Assembly: GCF_001907675.1 (NCBI RefSeq) | Contig: NZ_MPNT01000041.1 | Coordinates: forward strand, 1 to 46,450 | Direction: 5' to 3' | From: Mycobacterium paraffinicum | GTDB lineage: Bacteria > Actinomycetota > Actinomycetes > Mycobacteriales > Mycobacteriaceae | Length of the DNA: 46,450 nucleotides | Shown here: positions 34,292 to 42,900 of the stretch, piece by piece | Position numbering within the stretch: the stretch's first letter is position 1 | How the letters are laid out: each line of letters opens with the position of its first letter | Notes under the pieces: generated by a model | Told to the model about the DNA's origin: nothing | The model's input: only the letters and a program-made list of their open reading frames with translations | The model's database searches: none | Translations under genes and position numbers: made by a program

Positions 34292-34525
34292 GTGGACAGC
34301 CCCACCAAACCCAGCGACGTCAGCAAGCTCAACATCCCCACCGAGCTACACCAGAGGGCCCGCGCGGCGGTGCGCATCGTCGAGCGCGTCACAGGCCGCC
34401 GCTACACCATCGCCCAATTCACTCGGGAGGCCTTCGTCGCCCAGCTGCGCGTCATCGAGCACGACTACAACGACGGCCGCGAGATCCTCCCCGACCCACA
34501 ACCCCTCGACCCGGGTCGCCGCTAA
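34292..34525 (+). CDS. Small RHH-like partner of the first ParA
   Basis: 77 residues, starting with GTG 34292 four bases after parA. The segment VSKLNIPTELHQRARAAVRI, then TIAQFTREAFVAQLRVIEHD, resembles a ribbon-helix-helix: strand, helix, helix. Small centromere-binding or accessory proteins of this type often follow parA. With a full ParB also present, it may be a second DNA-binding partner or a repressor of the operon. Confidence 0.7.
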   Translation: MDSPTKPSDVSKLNIPTELHQRARAAVRIVERVTGRRYTIAQFTREAFVAQLRVIEHDYNDGREILPDPQPLDPGRR

Positions 34526-35284
34526 GGCGCGCTGACAGCCCCGCCGCCCCGCCCTGAGCGGTCGGGCTCATGCGGCGACGCCGCGCGCGACGCGACACTG
34601 GCGTCACGTTGCTAGCCTGACTGCGCACCGCTACCGCATTCAAGAACCCGGGCTGATCTCGTGTTACCTCATGAGAATCCGAAGCCGCGACTCTTTGCTC
34701 CGCGCCGCATCGGGAAACGAGGGACGGTGAAGGTCTCTCGCCCCGCGACCGGCTCCCCCACCGCCGCACCCCAAATAGCCCATGTGAACTGCGATATCCG
34801 GGCGATGACCGGACAACAAGACGTGTGAATCGCGGGCGTTACACCGGATAACGCGCGGGCCATCAACGGGTGACTGCCGGCCCTATGTGCGGATCTGCGT
34901 ACGTGGCAGTGACGCCTGTGGTGCCGGGTCTAGCACCGCATCATTGTCGGCTGACCGACGCGTTGCCGCACGCACGGACAACGCACGTATGCCCGTACGG
35001 CGCAACGCCCAACTACCCGTACGGCCCACCGCGTGATCACTCGCGTGAACACACGGCGGTCGCAACGCTCTAGCGACCACCCGCGCACCCGTGACATGGC
35101 CCGGGCGCGCAGACGTCCGAATTGACGGCAGCAGAGTGCCGCGACCACACGGGCCGGTCGCCGCCCGTGCCAACGGGCGAAGGATCGTCGGTCGAAACGT
35201 CCAAATAGTGGGCTAGGTAACGGTTCGACTTCACGTCCGTGCGCCTACATGACATCTCGCGGGTGGGTACGTACGTTGCGACGC
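34526..35284. other. Long non-coding region between the two partition modules
   Basis: About 760 bases with no convincing gene. Visible are two copies of palindrome CCGTACGG (34993-35000 and 35017-35024, 24 bases apart), further GTACG motifs near 34898 and 35268, and the inverted pair CACGGGC/GCCCGTG (35148-35154 and 35163-35169). This could be a second centromere, an origin, or oriT; nothing decides between these. Confidence 0.55.
34992..35024. repeat. Two direct copies of CCCGTACGG
   Basis: Identical nonamers, each containing palindrome CCGTACGG, with starts 24 bases apart (34992 and 35016), about 260 bases before the second parA. The spacing is a little over two helical turns, so a dimer of dimers could bind both on one face. 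Candidate binding sites for the protein at 36214. Confidence 0.45.
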
Positions 35285-36217
35285 ATGACAATGACTGGGC
35301 CCGATGCGCGGGCCATCCTCGTAGCGAATCAGAAAGGCGGAGTTGGAAAGTCAACGACCGTCGCCGCGGTGGCGGAAATGATCGCCGCCGCGGGGAAAAG
35401 GGGCCGTCGCGTGCTCGTGGTCGACGGCGACCCACAGGCCAACGTCACCGTCGAAGATCTCGGCGTCGACGGAGACCGCGGGCAATCGCTGGCCCAGACC
35501 CTGCAATTCGGTGCGCCCCTTGTCCCGGTTCGCAACGTACGGGCCAATCTCGACGTAGTCGCCGGCGGTCCACAACTTGCCGTCGTCGGCGCCGGCGCCC
35601 ACCTGATGGCCGAGAACGGCATTGACATGGCCGCCAACCTGGAAAACCAGCTCGCCAAACTATGCGAAGACGAGGGCTATGACCTGGTCCTCATTGATTC
35701 GGGTCCAGGTGACGTACCGCTGCTCGACACCTATCTCACCGTCGCGAACTATCTGTTGATCCCCACCCGCGACGACCAAGCCAGCCTGGGCGGTGTCGAA
35801 CGGCTGGCGCGCCGCTTCTGGCGCGCACGCAAACTTGGTGCCTCCATCCAGCTTCTGGGTGTGCTGCTGTTCGATGTCAACCCACGCGCGAAGAAGCGTA
35901 ACCAGGACGTGTTCGATCAAGTGAGCGAAATGCTCGAAGGCAGTGGGACAACGCCGTTCGACATCACGATCCGATCCGCGCCCGCGGCTGCCGTCGACAT
36001 GCGAACGCTGCACAAAACCGCCGGCGAACTCGTTGCCCTGGCCAATGACGACCGCCGAGCTCGATTGTCGAAGCTGCGCGACAACCAAAGTCCCGAGCGC
36101 GCCATGTGGACAAGTGACCCCACCGGTCTTGCCGCCGACTACCAGGAGCTCGTCCGCCAAATCGTCACACGACTCGGCCGATACGAATCTGCCACGGCGG
36201 GGGAGCGCGTCGGATGA
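35285..36217 (+). CDS. parA: Second ParA-family ATPase
   Basis: 310 residues from ATG 35285; ATG 35249 would add twelve residues, and neither has a clear ribosome site. A canonical deviant Walker A is present (NQKGGVGKST, signature Lys17), then VLVVDGDPQANVTVEDLG, then LVLIDSGPGDVPLLD. About 40 percent shorter in linker segments than EspI and clearly different from the ParA at 33409. Its stop overlaps the next gene by four bases. With its partner it forms a second partition cassette, or a MinD-like positioning pair for the transfer or ESX complex. Confidence 0.88.
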   Translation: MTMTGPDARAILVANQKGGVGKSTTVAAVAEMIAAAGKRGRRVLVVDGDPQANVTVEDLGVDGDRGQSLAQTLQFGAPLVPVRNVRANLDVVAGGPQLAVVGAGAHLMAENGIDMAANLENQLAKLCEDEGYDLVLIDSGPGDVPLLDTYLTVANYLLIPTRDDQASLGGVERLARRFWRARKLGASIQLLGVLLFDVNPRAKKRNQDVFDQVSEMLEGSGTTPFDITIRSAPAAAVDMRTLHKTAGELVALANDDRRARLSKLRDNQSPERAMWTSDPTGLAADYQELVRQIVTRLGRYESATAGERVG

Positions 36218-36891
36218 GCCCTTCACGCACCCGCGGCAAGCCGCTGTTCGACCCCCAGGCGCTAGACCAGGATCTCGACGAGATGTGGCCTGTGCGCAAA
36301 CCCGGATCCGCCACGCCAGCTCCGCCGCCGGTTACGCCACAACCGGCAGAAACTTCTGTCAACGCGAAACCGGCCCACTCTGACGCGCCACCAGCAAGCA
36401 CCCCCGCCGTCGAACCGGCCTACGCGAACACGCCAATACCGACCATCCCAGAACAGTCCACGCCGCCGAGGCCGATAACCACTGGACGGCCGACAGGGAG
36501 AACCCGTCCACCTGAGGTCTTGTTGTCGGCGGAGGTCTACGACGAGCTCTACCGAACTCAGATCGCCGAGAAAAAAGTCCGCCGCGGACTCGCCCGCACG
36601 ATGGGTGCCATCGTTTTAGACGCCATCGAAACCCACGCGGCGAAACTGGCGACGACTTGGACTACCCAGCGATACGCCGTAGGGGAGGGCCAGCTTTTCG
36701 AACGCCCTTCATCGCACGCCGTCCCGCGGCGGCGACGCCACGCAACCGCTCCACGCACCGTTGTTCTATCAGGAGTGACAGCCGCAAACGGTCAGCGGCT
36801 CGACAACCTAGTCGAAGCGTGGGCCGCCGGCACACGAAGCGCACTCGTGGAGCAAGCACTCAGATACGAGTTCGGTTTAATCCCGGACTGA
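36214..36891 (+). CDS. ParB-like small partner of the second ParA
   Basis: 225 residues, overlapping parA by ATGA. Residues 1-90 are Pro/Thr-rich and basic at the start. Residues about 105-150 are helical (PPEVLLSAEVYDELYRTQIA). The last 50 residues (RTVVLSGVTAANGQRLDNLV, then AAGTRSALVEQALRYEFGL) look like a ribbon-helix-helix. Disordered N-terminus plus C-terminal RHH is the layout of small centromere-binding proteins, whose N-terminus stimulates ParA. Identity inferred mainly from operon position. Confidence 0.72.
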   Translation: MSPSRTRGKPLFDPQALDQDLDEMWPVRKPGSATPAPPPVTPQPAETSVNAKPAHSDAPPASTPAVEPAYANTPIPTIPEQSTPPRPITTGRPTGRTRPPEVLLSAEVYDELYRTQIAEKKVRRGLARTMGAIVLDAIETHAAKLATTWTTQRYAVGEGQLFERPSSHAVPRRRRHATAPRTVVLSGVTAANGQRLDNLVEAWAAGTRSALVEQALRYEFGLIPD

Positions 36892-36934
36892 TTCAGGCGA
36901 AGCTGGCTGCGTTTATCTGTGAGGAGTAGCCCAC

Positions 36935-36962
36935 CCACCTCGACGACGAATTATCGTGGTGG
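36935..36962. terminator. Weak imperfect hairpin between convergent genes
   Basis: CCACCTCG and CGTGGTGG pair with one mismatch around a 12-base loop, between the convergent genes ending at 36891 and 36987. The position fits a shared terminator, the structure is weak. Confidence 0.25.
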
Positions 36963-36986
36963 AGAGCGTATCTCTAGATTCGGCGG

Positions 36987-37679
36987 TCAGATCGACGTGT
37001 GGCCGGGTGGGGTGGCGTCCTCATCGATGCGCACGCGCCGGGCGCGGGCCCGCAGATCGGGGTGATTGAGGAAACCGTCTAGGAGCGCAACCGGTCCTCC
37101 GACACAGGTCCAATCGTCGTCCCACAGTGTGGACACTAGCCAGGACCGATCCACTGGGAAGATCAGGTCCGGTAGGCGAGTTGACCTTGACGACCAGAAG
37201 TCACCAGAGCGCCAGTCGGCGGCCTGCGCTGGTCCGGCCTGCACCAGTACATAGGGCCAGTTTGCATATAAGTTCAGCCTCGGCGCGTCGGGGAAAACGA
37301 CGTCGGCGCAGCCGGTGTCAAGGTAACCAATCCACCACCGCTGATCCGGAGACTGCCTACGTAGCAACGCGACAACGGCCCGATCGTGCCCCTGCAGTTC
37401 CTCTTGGGTGTCGGGCAATACGACGGTGCCGTAGTTGTCAAATGTGGGTGGGATCGCCGAAGTGATTCCGACGCCGATCGGTGTAGCCGCGTTGATCCAC
37501 GCGACATCTGCGGCCGTGCCGACTATCCAACTCCGACCGTCTCGGAAGACCCGACTCACCGCAGAGACCAACGCCGACGGCGTGCACGCATCGATCATTA
37601 TCGTCGCGGTGGTGAAGGTTTTCGAGTCGACCCGAGACAAGGCCTGATTCCAGCGCCAACTATCCGAGCGCACCTTCAC
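36987..37679 (-). CDS. Hypothetical soluble protein
   Basis: About 230 residues if translation starts at GTG 37679; no clear ribosome site is seen, and ATG 37598 (MIDACTPSALVSAVS) or an upstream start cannot be excluded. The sequence looks coding: balanced composition, strands with aromatic residues (WWIGYLDTGCADVVFPD) and a conserved-looking C-terminus (FPVDRSWLVSTLWDDDWTCV, then GGPVALLDGFLNHPDLRARR-like). Proteins of this general look occur in mycobacteria as immunity or accessory proteins, but no family is recognised. It lies alone on the minus strand, 65 bases after the secreted-protein gene. Confidence 0.65.
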   Translation of the reverse strand: MKVRSDSWRWNQALSRVDSKTFTTATIMIDACTPSALVSAVSRVFRDGRSWIVGTAADVAWINAATPIGVGITSAIPPTFDNYGTVVLPDTQEELQGHDRAVVALLRRQSPDQRWWIGYLDTGCADVVFPDAPRLNLYANWPYVLVQAGPAQAADWRSGDFWSSRSTRLPDLIFPVDRSWLVSTLWDDDWTCVGGPVALLDGFLNHPDLRARARRVRIDEDATPPGHTSI

Positions 37680-37744
37680 ACCAGTTCGGCGCAAGGGGTG
37701 ACCCCGACAGTCGTCCCTTGCGTCGAACCTAAAAAGATGAAGCG

Positions 37745-38080
37745 TTATCCGGACAGGTTGATGGTTCGGCACGGGCCGCCTGGCACGCACGCGATTCCTC
37801 CGCCCGTCCCCGCTTTAGCCCACGGGCCGTCGGGGATACCGGCCCACACCTGGCCATCGGAGCGCGCCAAGGCCCCTGGGCCACCTGGAATCTCGGCACC
37901 GGCTCCCTGCGGGCCCGCCGACGGCGTGCAGGGCGTGCCGTCCGGGTTGTAGCAACCAGGAGCCGGAGGGGCCGGCGGCGGTGGTGCCGGATCGGCGAAA
38001 GCGGAGGGTGCAACTGCGATTCCTGCGGCAGCGACACCGGCGAACAGAACTGGTGTGAGCTTCGAAAGTTTCGCGTTCAT
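37745..38080 (-). CDS. Small secreted Pro/Gly-rich protein with four Cys
   Basis: 111 residues. A clear Sec signal peptide (basic MNAKLSK, hydrophobic 8-24, cleavage after SAFA at about residue 29) precedes a mature 82-residue chain starting DPAPPPPAPP. Cys43, 51, 98 and 104 could form two disulfides; the middle is Gly/Pro-rich. No lipobox. A GGGGG stretch stands about 10 bases before ATG 38080. Such small exported proteins are common in mycobacteria and their role is mostly unknown; surface exclusion or a cell-wall role would be guesses. Confidence 0.82.
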   Translation of the reverse strand: MNAKLSKLTPVLFAGVAAAGIAVAPSAFADPAPPPPAPPAPGCYNPDGTPCTPSAGPQGAGAEIPGGPGALARSDGQVWAGIPDGPWAKAGTGGGIACVPGGPCRTINLSG

Positions 38081-38236
38081 ACCAACTCATCTACCCCCAC
38101 GCACGAAATGCTTACACCAGCTAACTATGTCTCGTGCGTCACAGAGGCCAAGCAACTCTTAGCCGAACTGTATTGCCCCACCGCGACACTGCAGTGATTC
38201 GTCGTGTCCCGGTTACGAGGGGAACGAGACCGTTGA

Positions 38237-38410
38237 GTGGGTGATGTCGCTCGGAGCGCCGATAGTAGAGCAGTGCAACGAGAGGATTCGCAATTGGCCG
38301 GCGGACAGTCCGCGGTGCCCACGTCAGGTAACCACTGGGCGAACAACTCAGACGACAAACCCCGGCAGCCTCGTTTTGACGCCGGTGTGCGCACGCCCGC
38401 GGCGCACTGA
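38237..38410 (+). CDS. Possible 57-residue protein coupled to the next gene
   Basis: GTG 38237 opens a frame (VGDVARSADSRAVQREDSQL and on, ending VRTPAAH) that stops at TGA 38408-38410, overlapping an ATG at 38410 by one base. It is polar and probably disordered. Support is the one-base overlap and acceptable codon use; the ribosome site (GAGGGG) lies rather far upstream. Could be chance. The 156 bases before it show no gene. Confidence 0.35.
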   Translation: MGDVARSADSRAVQREDSQLAGGQSAVPTSGNHWANNSDDKPRQPRFDAGVRTPAAH

Positions 38411-38436
38411 TGCGGCGCACCGAGGAGCAACCCAAT

Positions 38437-38799
38437 ATGGTCCCCACCATCATCACGTTCAGCACCTCCCAAGGGGTCGTCTCGTGGAGTGCGCTCGAGC
38501 GGCGCTCATCAGGGCCGCCCGGCGGGATCGCCGGCGGCCTGCTTGGTGGTGAACCCGCCCTCGTCGCTATCGTGCGGGAGGTCCTTGCCGGCAACTTGCC
38601 CAGAAGTGTGCGCGTGGCAGAACCCAACCTCGATTACATGTTCACCAGCCATCGCGATACTGCGGCCGACGTGGCCGCAGCGATGCTCGTGGCGGGCAAT
38701 GGCAGAGGCCGGCTGTCCGACACAGGGTGGGCGGCCTTGGACGCCGCGATGGAAAGCGACACGAGTGCGGACGACTCCGATGGGCCGATCACTTCCTGA
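38437..38799 (+). CDS. Hypothetical small protein
   Basis: 120 residues from ATG 38437, which has GAGGAG nine bases upstream; an in-frame ATG at 38410 overlaps the previous ORF. The start IITFSTSQGVVSWSALERR looks like two strands and a helix. Then come ALVAIVREVLAGN and DTAADVAAAMLVAGNGRG as helices, with a disordered acidic tail. No motif is recognised. Convergent with the zinc-ribbon gene to its right. Confidence 0.6.
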   Translation: MVPTIITFSTSQGVVSWSALERRSSGPPGGIAGGLLGGEPALVAIVREVLAGNLPRSVRVAEPNLDYMFTSHRDTAADVAAAMLVAGNGRGRLSDTGWAALDAAMESDTSADDSDGPITS

Positions 38800-38866
38800 C
38801 GATGCTGAACTAAATGGGGGAGCGGTGCCGATGGGCCGAGTGCATGCAGAGGAATGCCGGCGCGTT

Positions 38867-39112
38867 CTATGCACCGTTGGTTGCACTGGCGCGCCCGTCG
38901 AAATTGCTGAACCGGCACCGCGGACCCGGCGTCGGCCTGTACACCGTGGTCGAGCATTCGCGGCAGTGAAAACTGCGATGAATAGTCCCGCAGGAACACT
39001 GCTGACTGCCCACCAGGACACGGCCGCCACCGCGCATCCCGTGGCCGTTGGGACACTGCTGTGGAGGCGGGGGTTCTTCCCAGCCCCGGCGAGTCCGGCG
39101 CAGGCCACTCAT
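38867..39112 (-). CDS. Small zinc-ribbon protein
   Basis: 81 residues with Cys20-P-N-G-H24, Cys39-S-Cys41, Cys50-R-E-Cys53 and Cys66, plus His45 and His49: enough ligands for one or two zinc ions. The pattern CPNGH...RVLVG...CSCG...HR..HCRECS recurs in small mycobacterial proteins as I remember them. It may bind nucleic acid. ATG 39112 lies only 11 bases from the divergent start at 39124, and no ribosome site is visible, so the true start or a leaderless transcript is open. Confidence 0.72.
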   Translation of the reverse strand: MSGLRRTRRGWEEPPPPQQCPNGHGMRGGGRVLVGSQQCSCGTIHRSFHCRECSTTVYRPTPGPRCRFSNFDGRASATNGA

Positions 39113-39123
39113 CAGGTCATCAT

Positions 39124-39354
39124 ATGACTAATCCGCCGCCAGAAGCGGTACGTCAAGGGCTGCTGACCGTCCTGGCCCAGGCGGCTGGGGCAATGAGTAC
39201 AGCCGACCTACGGCGTTGTCTCTCAACAGGTTTAGGTGCTGATGTTATTCACGAGCGCATCTATCACCATCTGCAGATTCTAGAGAAGCGCGGTGACATC
39301 ATCCGGGCGGGCACGGTTGGTCGGCACATGATGTGGCGCCACCGCACGGGGTGA
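39124..39354 (+). CDS. Winged-helix DNA-binding protein
   Basis: 76 residues from ATG 39124. Helix 1 (PEAVRQGLLTVLAQAAG), helix 2 (MSTADLRRCLSTG), recognition helix (DVIHERIYHHLQILEKRG) and a wing (DIIRAGTVGRHMMWRHR) make a complete winged helix. It is divergent from the zinc-ribbon gene with 11 bases between start codons. It may control that gene or the replication operon starting at 39537. Confidence 0.75.
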   Translation: MTNPPPEAVRQGLLTVLAQAAGAMSTADLRRCLSTGLGADVIHERIYHHLQILEKRGDIIRAGTVGRHMMWRHRTG

Positions 39355-39468
39355 AGGCATGTGTAGAGGGGAAGGGCCATCGCATCGCCTATGCTTGGGC
39401 ACGGCTTTATGTCAGGGGCCTCAAGTGCTGCGTCACAAGGTGTGCTTGTGGAGCGGCACAACGATTGC

Positions 39469-39497
39469 TTGTAGGTGTCGCGGTTGGTCGATAGCAT
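39469..39497 (+). promoter_or_regulatory. Candidate promoter of the Tap/Tpg-like operon
   Basis: TTGTAG (39469-39474) and TAGCAT (39492-39497) are spaced by exactly 17 bases, giving a start near 39504 and a leader of about 33 bases before ATG 39537. It fits a housekeeping-sigma promoter. Pattern only. Confidence 0.5.
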
Positions 39498-39536
39498 CGC
39501 ACACGTGTTGACCGTAGCTGCTGAGCGCAGGCGTCC

Positions 39537-39929
39537 ATGACTGCCACCGATCCGACTGTCGCGTTGATTCAGGCTGCTGCACAACGGGAATCAGGAAGTT
39601 TTGCCTCAAAGATGGCTGATTCATCCTTGGCGGCCGCAGTGGACGTGTGGCTGCGGCGCGTAGCCCGGCGCAAAGCTACACCCGCGCAGCGTGCACGGCT
39701 GGTCAAAGCTGTAGAGCGGGCCAGCTCGGCCGAGACCAAGGCGGTGCAACTGACCCGCGCTGCGCTTTTGCGGGCCGCTGGCCTGGATGAGCGGCCGGCC
39801 GCGGCAGCGGCGATCGCGGCCGGCGCCACATACACCGAAGTCGGCGCGGTCCTCGGCATGACCCAGCAGGGGGCCAGCGCGCGCATCCGTCCCTACCTGG
39901 CCGCGCGTGCGTCCGAAGGCCGCTTATGA
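39537..39929 (+). CDS. HTH protein heading the telomere-type operon
   Basis: 130 residues, helical. The C-terminal part contains a sigma-like helix-turn-helix (GATYTEVGAVLGMTQQGASA, then RIRPYL). The N-terminal half is charged helix with two basic segments (WLRRVARRK, RARLVKAV). It overlaps the large Tap-like gene by four bases (ATGA), so both are made together. Likely the operon regulator or a DNA-binding accessory of the replication complex. Confidence 0.75.
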   Translation: MTATDPTVALIQAAAQRESGSFASKMADSSLAAAVDVWLRRVARRKATPAQRARLVKAVERASSAETKAVQLTRAALLRAAGLDERPAAAAAIAAGATYTEVGAVLGMTQQGASARIRPYLAARASEGRL

Positions 39930-42900
39930 CGGATTCAAGCACCGCGTCGCTAGTAGTTGAGCGTCACGTCGTGATTGTGACCGGCGCGGGTGCGTTCACG
40001 GTCAGTGGCGACGTACTTACCGGACCGGTTGACTCCATCGACAAGCTCGCGAAATTGATCGAGTGGGCACACGACAGCCGTGGCCTACTGCAATCGATGC
40101 CCACAGGTGATGCCGATGTTGACCCTGCCCGGATATGGGTAGTTGGTGCGGGTTGTCGTCAATTGATTACCCCCAACCCCGACGTGGGGGATTCCCCCGG
40201 ACTATTCGAGCAACTAGGGCAGTCGTTGGCGCCGCTGGTAGGGCGCGGCTGGGAGCTGCGTCAAGGTAAGGGACATACGGTCGTGCTGGCTCGGGGAGTT
40301 GGGGCGCACCGTGTTTCGGTGGAAATCGTGGCCGAGATGCATCCCTGGTTGGTCGGTGAGCGCGACGATCTGGTCGAGGACGCGGTCGAGCTGGGGCGCC
40401 GCCTGCAGCGGTGGTCGTCCGTGCTGGGAGCACTGCCCGCAGGCAGTGGAGCGGCCTCGGCGGCGGCGATCAACGACCGCATCATGCGGGCGCGCGCCGG
40501 GCGCCGGGGGGCCATCGTGTCCAGACCCGGAGTGCTGCCGGCGCACGTTATGGCCGAGATTCGCATTCAGCCGCTGTGGTGCGCGCCTGCGTCAGAGGTC
40601 GAAGAGGAGTTCGAGCACAGCGATCAGCTGGTGTGGCTGGCCCAGGAATGCCCACAGCTGGCGGCCGCGGGAACCTTAACGTTCGGATACGGTCAACCTC
40701 AGGTCCTCGACGGCATAACTGCAGCTGCGGCCGGCGCCGCACAGAAGCGGCCATTCGGCTTGTGGCGCGTCACGCTCCCAGCGGCTGGTGACTTGCAATT
40801 GCCCCAGATGCTGCCGCCGCCTCACCCACAGATGCGCCTGGATGCGCCAACCCAGGCCTGGGTGACCACCGAGGATCTCGACGGGCTAGCCAAAGACGTC
40901 CGGGACGGCGGCGCCGCGCTGCCCGCAACTGGGCTCGGCATCGAGCAGGCGATCGTGTGGCCCCAGCACAGTCGTCTGCTGGAAGCGTGGTCGACGCGGC
41001 TGCGCGAAGCCCGGGAAGAGTTCGCCAACGATGCGCCACTGCGGGCGCTCGTCGATTCGGCCGCCGCGGAATATCTGCAGGCCCTGGCCAACCCCGAACC
41101 GTGGGCTCATCCAGCCTGGCGACAGCACTTCCAGCCCGCGTGGGCCGCGGCGATCGCCGCGCGTGTCCGATTCCGTGGCCGCCGAGCAGCGATGCGGATC
41201 TCGCGCGAATACCGGCTGTGGCCGCTATATGCGCGCGATGCCGCGATGATCTATGCGACTGGCCCCGACGAAGCGACTGGTGAGCCAATTGATCTGTCCG
41301 ACACCCATTCCCGACTGGGACGCATGAGGGTGACCCACCGGGCGCCGGTGACCGACGAGCTCATCCTCGAGGTCCTGACCGCGGAGAACACCGCCGAGGT
41401 CGCCGCTGCGCTGAGCGCTGCGCTCGAGGGCCACGACCAACGAGCGCCTGCCGCCGTCGCGCCCGAAGTGGAAGCCAGCGATACAAGGGGTGTGGAGAGC
41501 CCGGCATCGGAAACCCCTGCTGTGGATGCTGACCAGAGGCCCCTCGACGAAGCGTGGCCGACATCCGAAGGATCACCAGCCAACAAAGATTCGACGCCGG
41601 CGCCGGCGACCGCCGGGACTCAATCTGGCCGCACCTCGAACAGAACCGTATCTGTCGGCGCGCCGGCCGCGGTCCTACACACCGATGGGCTCTGGCTCGC
41701 CGATGGCACCCGGATCGAACTCGCCACACCGATCGTGCACGTCGGCCAGGTCGCCGAGCTTGCCTACACGCACCATCTCGGTTACCACCTGACTGCGAAA
41801 TATGCTGAGCCAGGCCAAATCTGGATCACCGAAGCGGCGTGCCAGGAATTCGGTATCGACGTCGAGGCCATTAGTCGCCGAGATCGCGCCAAGTCGCTGC
41901 GCCAACTCACCGAAAACATCGACTTCGTCACCGGCGCGGTCAACGAAGGATGGAGCCTGGGCGGGGCGGGGGAGGACCCTAATGCTCACCGGCTGGGCAC
42001 CTGGACCCGCGTCTACCGAGACGATAAGCGCGGTGTAATGATCGCACTGATCCCCGGGATGGGCACCGGCGCGGATGAGATGCCGATCCTGTCTGACGAA
42101 CCCACACCAGGCCAGATCGCTAAGCGGCTGCAGCTGCTGGCTGACGCGTTGCGGTTCCCGTGGAAAATCAACGCCGGTGTCACCGCGGTGGACTTGATGT
42201 TGCAGACCAGAACCAAGACGTGGTCCCCGCAGGAGTGGCGCGACGTTGTCTTCGCGCCGTCGACCACCGCGCCGCCGTTCGGTATCGGAGATGTGGAATC
42301 GGACTTCGATTGGTCACGCCCACCCACTAGCGACGAACGCCAACGTCGCTACATCCACGCCTATGACCGTGGCGGCTCCTATGTGGCCGGCATCGCCGGT
42401 CTGGAACTGCCCATCGGCGACCCAGTCCATCACCCCGACGGGGCGCCGTTTAACGCCAAGACACCGGGCTACTGGCTAGCCGAGATCCCCGAAACCAGCG
42501 ACTGGCGGCTGCCCTACGTTCTCAATCCGAGAGGACTGCAATTCACCGGCCCCAAGTGGGTGTGCACCCCGACGTTGGAGCGCGCTATCGAACTCGGCTA
42601 CCAGCCCCAAATTCTGGAGGCATGGCTGTGGCCGCGCCACGGCCGGGTATTGCTCGGCTGGTATGAACGGTTCCGCGACGCCAGTGCGATGCTGGACATC
42701 GACGATCCCGATGCTCAAGCCGCGCGTGATCAAGCCAAAATCATCCGCACCCACGGCATCGGCATCATCGGCTCCGATGAGCACCTCAAAGGCAAACCCG
42801 CCTACAGCCCCGAACGGCGGCTGCACGTACTCGCCAAAGCCAAGGCCAACATCGTCTACCGGCTGCACCAAATCGGTGAGAAGACGGGGCAGTGGCCCTT

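Noticed and set aside
34870..35173. Small open frames in the non-coding block
   Set aside because: Poor composition and no starts with ribosome sites; region better seen as regulatory.
34526..35284. oriT assignment
   Set aside because: No recognisable nic sequence or adjacent relaxase gene; kept only as one possibility.
39362..39474. 27-residue frame before the Tap/Tpg-like operon
   Set aside because: No ribosome site and unfavourable codon use; overlaps the predicted promoter.
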